From a bacterium (GTDB lineage Bacteria > UBA8248), in the NCBI GenBank assembly GCA_022828125.1, contig JAJEJD010000032.1:124001-188000 (forward strand): a stretch of 64,000 bases of DNA. The letters run 5' to 3'. Below, piece after piece: positions 10,451-18,847 of this stretch; within the stretch, counting starts at the first letter, position 1, and every line of letters starts with the position of its first letter. The position numbers and the translations under genes are program-made. Under the pieces are notes generated by a model, which saw only the letters and a list, made by a program, of their open reading frames with translations, was not told where the DNA came from and ran no database searches.

Positions 10451-11634
10451 CTTTTCTCGGGCCGCCGGATTTTTTCGGTCGGGATGTAGCGGCCGCCCTC
10501 GCCGACGACGGTGAGGAAAACGGCGTCCGAACCCTGGTTGTCGCCTTTACCGTAGTGGAGCTTGAATCCGCCGAGGTCGATGGTGGCCGCACGGCGCAGG
10601 CTTTTCAGAAGACAGTCGCGGTCGGGCTTGCGCCCGCACAACTCGAGGGCGCGGATGGCCAGTCTGCCGGCCATGTAGCCCTCGAATGAGACGAAGCTGA
10701 GGGTCGCGCCGGGCTTGTGAGCCTCCATATCCCGCCGGTAGTCCGCCGCGATCTCGAGATTCTCCATCGTCGGGAACGGAACCACCTGCGTGACGTAGAT
10801 ACCGACGCCGGCGGGGCCGAGTTCACGCACGAGCGCATTGCTGCCCACGAAGGAGATCGTCACGAAAATCGGATTGAACCCCGTATGGCGCGCCCAGGCG
10901 ATGAAGGCGGCGACCGGTTTGTAGGCCCCCACGAGGACCACCGCTCCGGGGTCCGCGCGCCTGATGTCGAGCAGGGCCGTTTTGACCGCCGTCGTATTTC
11001 GCGGATAGACTCCGGTGACCGCCGGTTTCAGCTTGCGCCGCTCGAGAGCGCGGCGAACGCCCCGGTAGCCCGCCAGGCCGAAAGAATCGTCCTGGTAGAG
11101 CACGGCGATCTTCTTGACGTCCAAGTCCTTGATCAGCCGATTCACCATCTCCTCGGTCTCCTGGAAGTAGGAGGCGCGCAGGTTGATGATGTTCTTCCAT
11201 TTGGGATCGCGCAGGAAGGCGGCGCCGGTGAAGGGTGCGATATAAGGGACGCCCGCTTTTGCGGCGACCGGCGTGGCCGAGCGCGAGGTGGGCGTTCCGA
11301 CGGCTCCGATGAGCGCGAAGACCTTGCTCTCCTCAATCAACCGGCGGGTGTTCAGGATGGCGGCTTCGGGTTCATACGCATCGTCGAGGGAGGTGAGTTC
11401 GAGACGGCGGCCGTGAACGCCGCCGCGCTCGTTCACCGCGCGAAAGGCGGCTTCGACCCCGAGGCGCATCTCCTCGCCCAGAGCACTCGAGGGTCCGGTG
11501 AAGGCGGCGGACTGACCGAAAAGAATCCGCTGGTCGGATACTCCGGGCACGGCCGCTTGTGCCCCCGACGCCGAGTAGATTATCGCTGCAGCAAGAAGGA
11601 TAGACGCCCGGCGGATTCGGAGCGGGAGGCTCAT
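10447..11634 (-). CDS. ABC-type branched-chain amino acid/amide substrate-binding protein (type I periplasmic binding protein)
   Basis: Signal peptide, DQRILFGQSAAFTGPSSALGEEMRLGVEAAFRAVNERGGVHGRRLELTSLDDAYEPEAA. Confidence 0.88.
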   Translation of the reverse strand: MSLPLRIRRASILLAAAIIYSASGAQAAVPGVSDQRILFGQSAAFTGPSSALGEEMRLGVEAAFRAVNERGGVHGRRLELTSLDDAYEPEAAILNTRRLIEESKVFALIGAVGTPTSRSATPVAAKAGVPYIAPFTGAAFLRDPKWKNIINLRASYFQETEEMVNRLIKDLDVKKIAVLYQDDSFGLAGYRGVRRALERRKLKPAVTGVYPRNTTAVKTALLDIRRADPGAVVLVGAYKPVAAFIAWARHTGFNPIFVTISFVGSNALVRELGPAGVGIYVTQVVPFPTMENLEIAADYRRDMEAHKPGATLSFVSFEGYMAGRLAIRALELCGRKPDRDCLLKSLRRAATIDLGGFKLHYGKGDNQGSDAVFLTVVGEGGRYIPTEKIRRPEKR

Positions 11635-12050
11635 TCACTCCTCCGCTTTACAAGGCGCATGTGGTTCTTGTTCTCCTCCCGTCGATAGGTCACATCGTCC
11701 ATCATCGTCCGCACCAGGTGGATGCCGAGCCCGCCCACGGCGCGGTCTTCGATGCCCGAGTCGGTGTCTGGTTCAGGCGCGTCGGTCAGGGGATCGAACG
11801 GACGTCCGTCGTCGATGATATCGATGATCACCGCCTCCGCGTCCGAGATGAGTTGGATGCTGATTTCCCCCTCTCCGCCATCGCTGCCGTGGTGTACGAC
11901 ATTGAGAATCAGTTCTTCGAGCACGAGGTCGACCTGGAATTCGATGTCGGGCGGCCAGTCCTGCTCCCGGCTGAATTCCCCGATGGCGGACTGGATGCGC
12001 GGGAGGTCTGAGGCTTCGAACCCCATGGTCAAAGAAAGTTTCGCGCTCAT
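11631..12050 (-). CDS. Anti-sigma-type serine kinase (RsbW/SpoIIAB-like HATPase)
   Basis: VDLVLEELILNVVHHGSDGGEGEISIQL (N-box), IIDIIDDGRPFDPL, GGLGIHLVRTMMDDVTYRREENKNHMRL. Confidence 0.88.
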   Translation of the reverse strand: MSAKLSLTMGFEASDLPRIQSAIGEFSREQDWPPDIEFQVDLVLEELILNVVHHGSDGGEGEISIQLISDAEAVIIDIIDDGRPFDPLTDAPEPDTDSGIEDRAVGGLGIHLVRTMMDDVTYRREENKNHMRLVKRRSE

Positions 12051-13264
12051 TCACTCACTCCACGGCGAAAAAGGGTCAGGCATGTAATATCATCGAATTG
12101 AGGCGCTTTGCCCGCGAATTCCTTCACATCCTCGAAAACCTTCGTGTTAATCTCCCGGGCCGAGTGTGGAGACGAACCACCGAGGATATCCCGGAGGCGA
12201 TCGAGGCCGAACTGCTCGGTCTTCTCGTTTTCCGCCTCCGTCACGCCGTCGGTGTAAAGGACGAGGGCTTCACCGGGGGCGATAGTTGCATTGTACATGT
12301 CGTAACTGAATTCAGGCGCGATCCCCAAGGCGACTCCCGGCTCCTGGGAAAGCAGGCTCGATGAGCCGTCGGCATGAATGACGAGCGGGGGGTTGTGCCC
12401 GCCGTTGGCGTAGACGAGTTCCCCGGAGGTGGAGTCGAAAATGGCGAAAAAGACGGTGACGAACATCGCGGCGTCGTTGTTCTCCTGGAGCAGGCGGTTC
12501 ACCTCGCTCAACACGTCGCCGGGCCGGAGCAGACGGTTCACCTCGCCGAGCACGTCGCCCGGATTGGCTCGAGCGACGGCGACGCTGTTGAGCAGCGTGC
12601 GGCTCGACATCATGAAAAGGGCGGCGGGCACCCCCTTGCCGGAAACGTCGGCGACCGTGATGCCGATGCGGCCGTCGGAGAGGTCTATCACGTCGAAGAA
12701 ATCACCCCCCACGTCGCGGGCGGGCTCCATGCCCCCGAATATCTCGTAGTGGGGGCTTTCGGGGAATTTCGTCGGCAGAATCGATTGCTGCATCTTGCTG
12801 GCCAGGTCGAGGTCGCTTCTCAGAGCGACCAGCTTGTCGCGCGCTTCGAGCGCTTCGCGCAGCATGGCGAGGTGCTCCAGGGTCCGTTCTATGGTGATCC
12901 GCAAATCCTCGAAATCGATCGGCTTGGTGACGAAGTCGAATGCGCCCCTGTTCATCGCCGTGCGGATGTTCTTCATGTCCCCATACGCCGAGACGACTAC
13001 GGAGCGCACGTTGGGGTCGACCGAGGGGATTTGCTTGAGCAGCGTGAGGCCGTCCATCTCCGGCATGTTGATGTCCGTGAGCACCATGTCGATGGTGTCG
13101 CTGCCGTCGTTTTCGTTCAAGCGCTCGAGCGCCTCGACACCGTTGCGGGCGAAGACGAACGAATAGCGGCCTCTGCGAATCTCGCGCCTCATGCGCTGCA
13201 GCACGAGTTGCTCGAGATCGGGCTCGTCGTCTACCACGAGTATCCTGTGGGGCTCCTCCATCAC
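12047..13264 (-). CDS. Receiver domain-PP2C (SpoIIE/RsbU-like) serine phosphatase
   Basis: REC domain ILVVDDEPDLE...DMVLTDINMPEMDG; PP2C motifs GGDFFDVIDLSDGRIGITVADVSGKGVPAALFMMSSR and GGHNPPLVI. Confidence 0.9.
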   Translation of the reverse strand: MMEEPHRILVVDDEPDLEQLVLQRMRREIRRGRYSFVFARNGVEALERLNENDGSDTIDMVLTDINMPEMDGLTLLKQIPSVDPNVRSVVVSAYGDMKNIRTAMNRGAFDFVTKPIDFEDLRITIERTLEHLAMLREALEARDKLVALRSDLDLASKMQQSILPTKFPESPHYEIFGGMEPARDVGGDFFDVIDLSDGRIGITVADVSGKGVPAALFMMSSRTLLNSVAVARANPGDVLGEVNRLLRPGDVLSEVNRLLQENNDAAMFVTVFFAIFDSTSGELVYANGGHNPPLVIHADGSSSLLSQEPGVALGIAPEFSYDMYNATIAPGEALVLYTDGVTEAENEKTEQFGLDRLRDILGGSSPHSAREINTKVFEDVKEFAGKAPQFDDITCLTLFRRGVSE

Positions 13265-13740
13265 GGCCTCCCTTCCGCCAACATCTTGTCGCGCGCTTCG
13301 AAGGCTTCCCGCATCGACTTGAGATGCTCCAAAGACTTCTCGATGGTAAACCGCAGGTCCTCGAAATCAATCGGCTTGTTCAGGAAATCGAATGCGCCCC
13401 TGTTCATCGCCGTGCGGATGTTCTTCATGTCTCCATACGCCGAGACGATGACGCAACGGAGCTTGGGGTCGAAAGCGGGGATTTGCTCGAGCAGGGTGAG
13501 GCCGTCCATCTCCGGCATGTTGATGTCCGTGATGACGATGTCGATATCGTTGTCTCCATTCAGGCGCTCGAGCGCTTCGACACCATTACGGGCGAAGACG
13601 AACGAGTAGCGGCCGCTGCGAATCTCCCGCCGCATGCGCTGCAGCACGAGGCCTTCCAGGTCGGGTTCATCATCGACCACGAGTATCCTGTAAGTATCCA
13701 TCGTTCCTGTCTCCCCATTGCTCATGCTATGCCCGACCAA
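13261..13740 (-). CDS. Single-domain response regulator (receiver only)
   Basis: RILVVDDEPDLEGLVLQRMRREIRSGRYSFVFARNGVEALERL...DIVITDINMPEMDGLTLLEQ; close paralogue of the REC domain in the next gene. Confidence 0.88.
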   Translation of the reverse strand: MVGHSMSNGETGTMDTYRILVVDDEPDLEGLVLQRMRREIRSGRYSFVFARNGVEALERLNGDNDIDIVITDINMPEMDGLTLLEQIPAFDPKLRCVIVSAYGDMKNIRTAMNRGAFDFLNKPIDFEDLRFTIEKSLEHLKSMREAFEARDKMLAEGRP

Positions 13741-14094
13741 CGCGCAGGCATATACGAACCCCAGCTAAATGTATAAAAGACTCACGCGTTGCGCAACTCA
13801 TTTCTTGCCTCGCTTCGCCCGCGAACGGCGCGGCGCGGCGGTCTGCAACCCCTCTTAAATCCGGGCTTGACCGGTGCGTACTTGCGGTTCGATACCACCG
13901 CACCGGCGGATTTCATCCATCACGATTCTCCCTGCCGCGGGCATCCCGCACTCCCAAAACCTCCGGCAGCGCCCGCCAAACGGGAACGAAATCTCAACGT
14001 TTTCATCCGCCGCCCGCTTGTTCCGGCCCTCGCGATTGCGTATTTTGGAGAAGCCATCCGGTGACAGCCGCCACCTGAAAGAGGAAGCTCCTCC

Positions 14095-14682
14095 TTGTCC
14101 AGAAAATCCCAAAACAAAAAGAAACGTCCCCGACCTGCCGGTCGCGGCCCCTCGCGCCCGCAGAGAGCCGGAGGCTCGAAGAAGAAAAGCACCGCCTCGT
14201 TCGTGTGGGCGGTCGTCATCGCCGCGGTCGTAATCGGCATCTACTATTTTACGGGCGCATCGGCGAACAAGGCGCGCGACGTGCCTTCCCTCGGCAACCG
14301 CCACATCCGCGTGGGCACGAGCGGCGCCATCGCCTACAACACGGACCCTCCCACTTCGGGGCCCCATTACCCGACCATCGTCCCCTGGGGCGTGCACCAA
14401 AAACCGATCGACAGGGGCTTTCAGGTGCATAACCTCGAAGACGGCGGCGTGCTCGTACAGTATAACTGCGACGATTGTCCCGAACTCGTGAAAAAGCTCG
14501 AGAAAACCGTGCGCGGCTACCCGAAGTTCGTCATCCTCGCCCCACACCCGCCGATGAAACACAGGATCGCGCTCACCGCCTGGGGCAAGATAGATACGCT
14601 GGAGGCTTTTGACGAAAAGCGCATCACAGCCTTCATCGACGCCTATCGCGGCCTCGACCACCACCCGCGGGGGAGGAGATAG
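14095..14682 (+). CDS. DUF3105-like membrane-anchored protein
   Basis: TTG start; N-terminal TM; DPPTSGPHYPTIVPWGVHQKPIDRGFQVHNLEDGGVLVQYNCDDC. Confidence 0.7.
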   Translation: MSRKSQNKKKRPRPAGRGPSRPQRAGGSKKKSTASFVWAVVIAAVVIGIYYFTGASANKARDVPSLGNRHIRVGTSGAIAYNTDPPTSGPHYPTIVPWGVHQKPIDRGFQVHNLEDGGVLVQYNCDDCPELVKKLEKTVRGYPKFVILAPHPPMKHRIALTAWGKIDTLEAFDEKRITAFIDAYRGLDHHPRGRR

Positions 14683-14832
14683 GGTTTCCGGAGGGAATGA
14701 CACCCTTCGGTTGACGACTTCTTATCGCCGATCGATTCGGAGCAATGCGGGGTTGTGGAAAAGGCCTCGCTTCGCATGAGATTGACCTTCGCCTTTGTTC
14801 GTCCTTCCGGCGGCGGTCAACCTCGACCCGGA

Positions 14833-14945
14833 AGAGGTATCCGTAGGGACAGGCCCCCGTGCCTGTCCGTGGCTCTCGTGCCCTTCCTGTACGGGGTGAA
14901 TACGACCGACGGGCGGCCACAGGGGGCCGCCCCTACGGCCTCTAT
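14833..14945. repeat. Intergenic palindromic repeat of the GTAGGGRC...GCCGCCCCTACGG type
   Basis: tccgtagggacaggcccccgtgcctgtcc ... cgggcggccacagggggccgcccctacggcc: inverted GTAGGGG/CCCCTAC-like ends with internal hairpins. Confidence 0.6.
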
Positions 14946-15019
14946 TCGAGAGGACGCGCAGGCGGTTCAGAGGCGGCCGCCCAGCAAGACGCGTTCGGGA
15001 TGGCTCCCGGGCGCGCGCC

Positions 15020-16792
15020 TCACACCCCTCCGCCGCCGGTTGCGCCCGGAACCTCCACGCGCAGGGTCACGATGTCCGTGTCGTGGTATTGCTGGTGGCG
15101 CACCGAGGAGGCGAGGTGGCGCAGCAGTCTGAGCGAGACTTCGCGCTCAATCGGCGCGCCGGCGGTCTGCTCGCCGAGCAGCGCGATTTTGTCCTGGAGG
15201 TTCTCCTCCCCGCCCGCAGCGACGAACTCCAGCACCGCGCCGCCGTCTTCCTTGTGCGCCACCATGAGCAGACGCCGCCGCTTGCGGCTCTCGTCGGCTT
15301 CATCCGGGCGCAGGAGCGTCAGCAGCGTCTCCTCGCCCGCGGCGTCGAGGCGGTGCGCCATCGCCTCATCCCAGCCGCTGGTCGAGGCGAACTCACCGAG
15401 AAACTCCCTGATCTTGGGCAAGGCGGAGACGTCGAACGCCACCTCGAGGCGGCTGCGGCGCGGTTCGGTGATCTCCATGAACAAGGTCATGATCATGGCG
15501 ACGAGGCCGCCGGCCGTCATTCCGTTGTTCAAAAGGCCGCCCGCGAACGTGGAGAAATACTCAGGATATATGACGCCGTTCTGAAAGCCGACACCCGCCC
15601 AGAACGCGACGCCCGCCACCAGGCCCTTGCGGTAGTCGATCCCGTCCTGAACGACCATCCGCATGCCGACAATGAAGAGCATCGCCAGCAATACGGTCAT
15701 GTAGGCCGCGGCGACCGGACCCGGTATCGCCAGCACCACGGCGACCAGCTTGGGAAGAAACGCCAGGGCGAGGAACGCCAGCCCGGCGGCGACTCCGACG
15801 CTGCGCGCGCCGACGCCGGTGAGTTCGGTGACGGACACGCTCGTCGAATAGGTCGTGTTCGGCACCGTCGCCAAAAGACCGGAGAGCAGGTTGCCCACTC
15901 CGTCGGCGGCCACCGCTCCCTGCACCGCTCGAAAATCCACCGCCCGGGGCCGCCGCCAGGATACGCGCTGGATGGCGGCTCCGTCGCCCACGGTTTCGAT
16001 GGCGCCGATCAGGGTCACGAAAACGAATCCGGGGAGAAGCGCCCAGAAAACCGGCCCGAAGTTCAAGTCCAGTCCCGGCCACGCCCCGTGGGGAAGGCCG
16101 ATCCACGGAGTCCCGGCGACGCGGGCCGTATCGTAGATGCCGAAATAGAGTCCGACGAACGAGCCTGCGGCCACGCCGATCACGGGCGCCCACAGGCGCA
16201 GCGCCCCCGTCGCCTTGAGCGCGATGCCGACGATGACGACCACCGCCACCAGCGCGCTCAGCGGAGCGGCGATCGGCGGGCTGCCCTTCGGCACATCCTT
16301 CAGCAGGCCGAAGACGATGGGCATCACCGTTACCGCTATCAGCATGATGACGGTCCCCGCCACGGTCGGCGTCAGCACCCGCCGGAACAGCGAGAGGCGC
16401 TCCGAGAGCACAAACTGAAACAGCGAGGAGGCGAGGACCAGCGTGGCGAGCATCCCCGGCCCTCCCTTGGCGAGCGCCGCGATGCAGACGGCGATGAAGG
16501 CGCCCGAGGTGCCCATGATGAGCACGTAGCCCGCGCCGAAGCGGCCGACCCGGATCGCCTGGAGCATCGTTGTCGCGCCGCAGATCGCCACCGCGGCGAA
16601 CACCGCCCACGAGAGATAGTCCTCGGTTCCGCCGGCGGCCCGAACCACGATCGCGGGCGTAAACACCACGCCGCCCACGCACAGGACGGCGAGCTGCAGG
16701 CCCAGGCCGAACGCGAGCAGGGGCGGCGGTTTCTCGTCGGCCTCGTAGCGTACGTCGGTGTTCGCGTGCCGGTCGGCGTTTTCGGCGCTCAT
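15020..16792 (-). CDS. NCS2-family xanthine/uracil permease with a C-terminal cytoplasmic extension
   Basis: LAFGLGLQLAVLCVGGVVFTPAIVV, VGNLLSGLLATVPNTTYSTSVSVTELTGVGARSVG (NCS2 signature); ~146-aa C-terminal domain from RRSRLEVAFDVSALPK onward. Confidence 0.85.
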   Translation of the reverse strand: MSAENADRHANTDVRYEADEKPPPLLAFGLGLQLAVLCVGGVVFTPAIVVRAAGGTEDYLSWAVFAAVAICGATTMLQAIRVGRFGAGYVLIMGTSGAFIAVCIAALAKGGPGMLATLVLASSLFQFVLSERLSLFRRVLTPTVAGTVIMLIAVTVMPIVFGLLKDVPKGSPPIAAPLSALVAVVVIVGIALKATGALRLWAPVIGVAAGSFVGLYFGIYDTARVAGTPWIGLPHGAWPGLDLNFGPVFWALLPGFVFVTLIGAIETVGDGAAIQRVSWRRPRAVDFRAVQGAVAADGVGNLLSGLLATVPNTTYSTSVSVTELTGVGARSVGVAAGLAFLALAFLPKLVAVVLAIPGPVAAAYMTVLLAMLFIVGMRMVVQDGIDYRKGLVAGVAFWAGVGFQNGVIYPEYFSTFAGGLLNNGMTAGGLVAMIMTLFMEITEPRRSRLEVAFDVSALPKIREFLGEFASTSGWDEAMAHRLDAAGEETLLTLLRPDEADESRKRRRLLMVAHKEDGGAVLEFVAAGGEENLQDKIALLGEQTAGAPIEREVSLRLLRHLASSVRHQQYHDTDIVTLRVEVPGATGGGGV

Positions 16793-17028
16793 GTCGTATC
16801 CTTCGCGGCTGGAAAACAGGTCCGCGGTGGAGCGGAAACCTTCGTTCGACCCCCTCGTAATGGAGCGTAAGTTTCTCACACCCTTTTTGGCCCCTCAAGC
16901 AAAAAGGCCCGCGAAGGATATCGACGGGCGAGAACCGACAAGCCTGCGGAATTTTCAGGCGAATACCGTGGTTTCGGGGGTTTTGGGTGCGGAAATCGCA
17001 CTTTTTTCGGTGCAAGAATACATTTTTG

Positions 17029-17056
17029 TTGACGAAAGGAGCACGACATATATACT
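17029..17056 (+). promoter_or_regulatory. Sigma70-like promoter upstream of the NHLP precursor
   Basis: TTGACG (17029-17034), 16-nt spacer, TATACT (17051-17056), in a locally AT-rich stretch. Confidence 0.5.
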
Positions 17057-17214
17057 TTTATTATAGTTTCTTCGTCTTTTCTTCTTTCTCGGGCGAAGGG
17101 ATTGCTAGGCAGCCACTCTCTCCCGAGCATTGCGGCCGTGTCGCCACAGCAGTGGAGAATGGGGGGACACCACCTCCATTTCGGCCAGGGACATATTCTG
17201 GAGAACTCGAAGCA

Positions 17215-17502
17215 GTGAAAACCGTAGAGGAAGTACGCGAAGAAATTATCAAAAAAGCAAGCGAGAACGAGGCATTCCGCGCTGAATTGGTGGCCAACCC
17301 CAAGACCACCATTGAAAAGGAATTGGGGGTCACCATTCCCGAGGGGTTCAAGATCGGCGTGCACGAAGACAATATCATGAGCATCAACCTGGTGTTGCCG
17401 CCGGCCGAGTTGAGCGAGGAGGACCTGAGCGTCGTCGTGGCCGGTGCACAGGCGTGGCAGGAATTCGCCAACGCCTGGAACAGCTTGAACCAGAACTCCT
17501 GA
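17215..17502 (+). CDS. NHLP (nitrile hydratase leader peptide) family RiPP precursor
   Basis: GTG start with upstream GGAG; MKTVEEVREEIIKKASENEAFRAELVANPKTTIEKELGVTIPEGFKIGVHEDNIMSINLVLPPAELSEEDLSVVVAGA|QAWQEFANAWNSLNQNS: NHase-alpha-like leader, VVAGA cleavage-like motif, short C-terminal core. Confidence 0.85.
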   Translation: MKTVEEVREEIIKKASENEAFRAELVANPKTTIEKELGVTIPEGFKIGVHEDNIMSINLVLPPAELSEEDLSVVVAGAQAWQEFANAWNSLNQNS

Positions 17503-17633
17503 TACGATATATCCAAATAGAGCAACAGTCCATTCGGTCGGTTCGCCGAAAAGCCCCGGGAAGGGGATGGTTCGGGACGCCGCTTTGCGGGTTTGAACCG
17601 CGTTGCGGCCCGCTTCGCCGAAGGGAGGCCGGG

Positions 17634-17708
17634 ATGTCGCACTTGCTCATCGCCTCCTTGCCCCCAATGTATGCGTCCCGCCTGCAAACAGGGTTCGATG
17701 ATGTCTGA
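17634..17708 (+). CDS. Candidate 24-aa small ORF between precursor and downstream gene
   Basis: ATG preceded by GGGAGG with 5-nt spacing; MSHLLIASLPPMYASRLQTGFDDV; its stop overlaps the start of the next gene. Confidence 0.35.
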   Translation: MSHLLIASLPPMYASRLQTGFDDV

Positions 17709-18795
17709 GAATTTCGGGGACGCCTTTCCAAGGTTGCGCCGCTTCGTTCCATCGGCCTTACTCGACGGCCCGTGGTGGGACCGCCTGGTGGAACGCGTCG
17801 GTGAACTTCCGAGTTGGCTGACTCTGAATTACGCGGCCTTCGAGTTTCGGCTGGGAGACCCTGCGCCCGCCGCCGATTATTTCGTCTCGGTTGCGCCGCG
17901 GCGTCCGTCCATGGCGTATTACGTTCGTCTGGGCGAGGCCGCAAAACCCGGCTCCGCGGAGGCGGCCCTCGGCCGCGTCTATGCTCTCATGAACGGGGCG
18001 GGTCCTCCTTCCGAATCATCTCTCACCGGCTGGTTCCGGGCGTCGATGCTCGAATACGACATCGCGGAGGTCCCCCCGAACCTGCGCCCGGCCCCGGGCG
18101 TGTTCCTGGCGCTCAAGCCTCAATCCGAACTGGATGAAGCCGTCGCGGGTTCAAGAACGCCCTACCGCCTGGCCGCCACCATAGCGAACGCGGTCGGGTG
18201 GGAGGAGGACGAGGCGGAACGCCTCGCCGTGGAGCGGGCCTTCGCCGCCCTGCCCAGAAGCGGCGTGGTGGACCAGATCGGCGCCGCACCCGAGCGCGAA
18301 CAGCGTTCGGTGCGCCTCATCGTGGACGGGTTGAAATTGCGGAACGTTCCGGCGTTCCTGAAACGGCTGAAATGGAACGGCCCCGCCCAGAAAGTGATGG
18401 ACACGCTGGAGGAGATGCGCGATATGACGCCCGTCTTCCGGCTGGCGCTGGACGTCTCCGCGCGCGGCGTGGGGCCGCGCCTGGGCCTCGAGATGTACAG
18501 GCCGAAAAAAACCTCGGACCTCGACTACTGGCTGAACTCGGGGCGCAACGCCTGGCGTCCCGTCATGAACTACCTCGAAGAGATGAAATGGTGTCTGCCG
18601 CAGAAGGGGGACGGCCTGCGCGCCTTCCCGGGGATCGAGAGACTCCTGGAAGATAAAGGCATGTCCATCCTGTATAAGGGAATCAACCACTTCAAGCTTT
18701 CGATCGAGGGCGACGCCGTCGAGGCCAAGGCCTACGCCGCCCTCGCCTACTTCCGGCTCTACGCCGACCCGGAGGGTGAATCCGAACTGGGGTGA
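17698..18795 (+). CDS. Uncharacterised protein, candidate NHLP-associated factor
   Basis: ATG at 17698 (or 17701); MMSENFGDAFPRLRRFVPSALLDGPWWDRLVERVGELPSWLTLNYAAFEFRLGD...RLALDVSARGVGPRLGLEMYRPKK...; no family recognised with confidence. Confidence 0.7.
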   Translation: MMSENFGDAFPRLRRFVPSALLDGPWWDRLVERVGELPSWLTLNYAAFEFRLGDPAPAADYFVSVAPRRPSMAYYVRLGEAAKPGSAEAALGRVYALMNGAGPPSESSLTGWFRASMLEYDIAEVPPNLRPAPGVFLALKPQSELDEAVAGSRTPYRLAATIANAVGWEEDEAERLAVERAFAALPRSGVVDQIGAAPEREQRSVRLIVDGLKLRNVPAFLKRLKWNGPAQKVMDTLEEMRDMTPVFRLALDVSARGVGPRLGLEMYRPKKTSDLDYWLNSGRNAWRPVMNYLEEMKWCLPQKGDGLRAFPGIERLLEDKGMSILYKGINHFKLSIEGDAVEAKAYAALAYFRLYADPEGESELG

Positions 18796-18847
18796 ATTTT
18801 GGTGGGCAGCGACGGGCCGCGCGTCATCTCCTGAAACGCTGTGTCCC

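Noticed and set aside
12374-13609. 411-aa + strand ORF opposite the receiver/PP2C genes
   Set aside because: Antisense shadow; the apparent internal repetition comes from the duplicated receiver domains on the other strand.
13855-14703. 282-aa minus-strand ORF opposite the DUF3105-like gene
   Set aside because: The + strand protein has recognisable motifs; the minus frame does not.
15083-16870. 595-aa ORF on the + strand opposite the NCS2 permease
   Set aside because: R/H/G-rich low-information translation, antisense to a well-supported gene.
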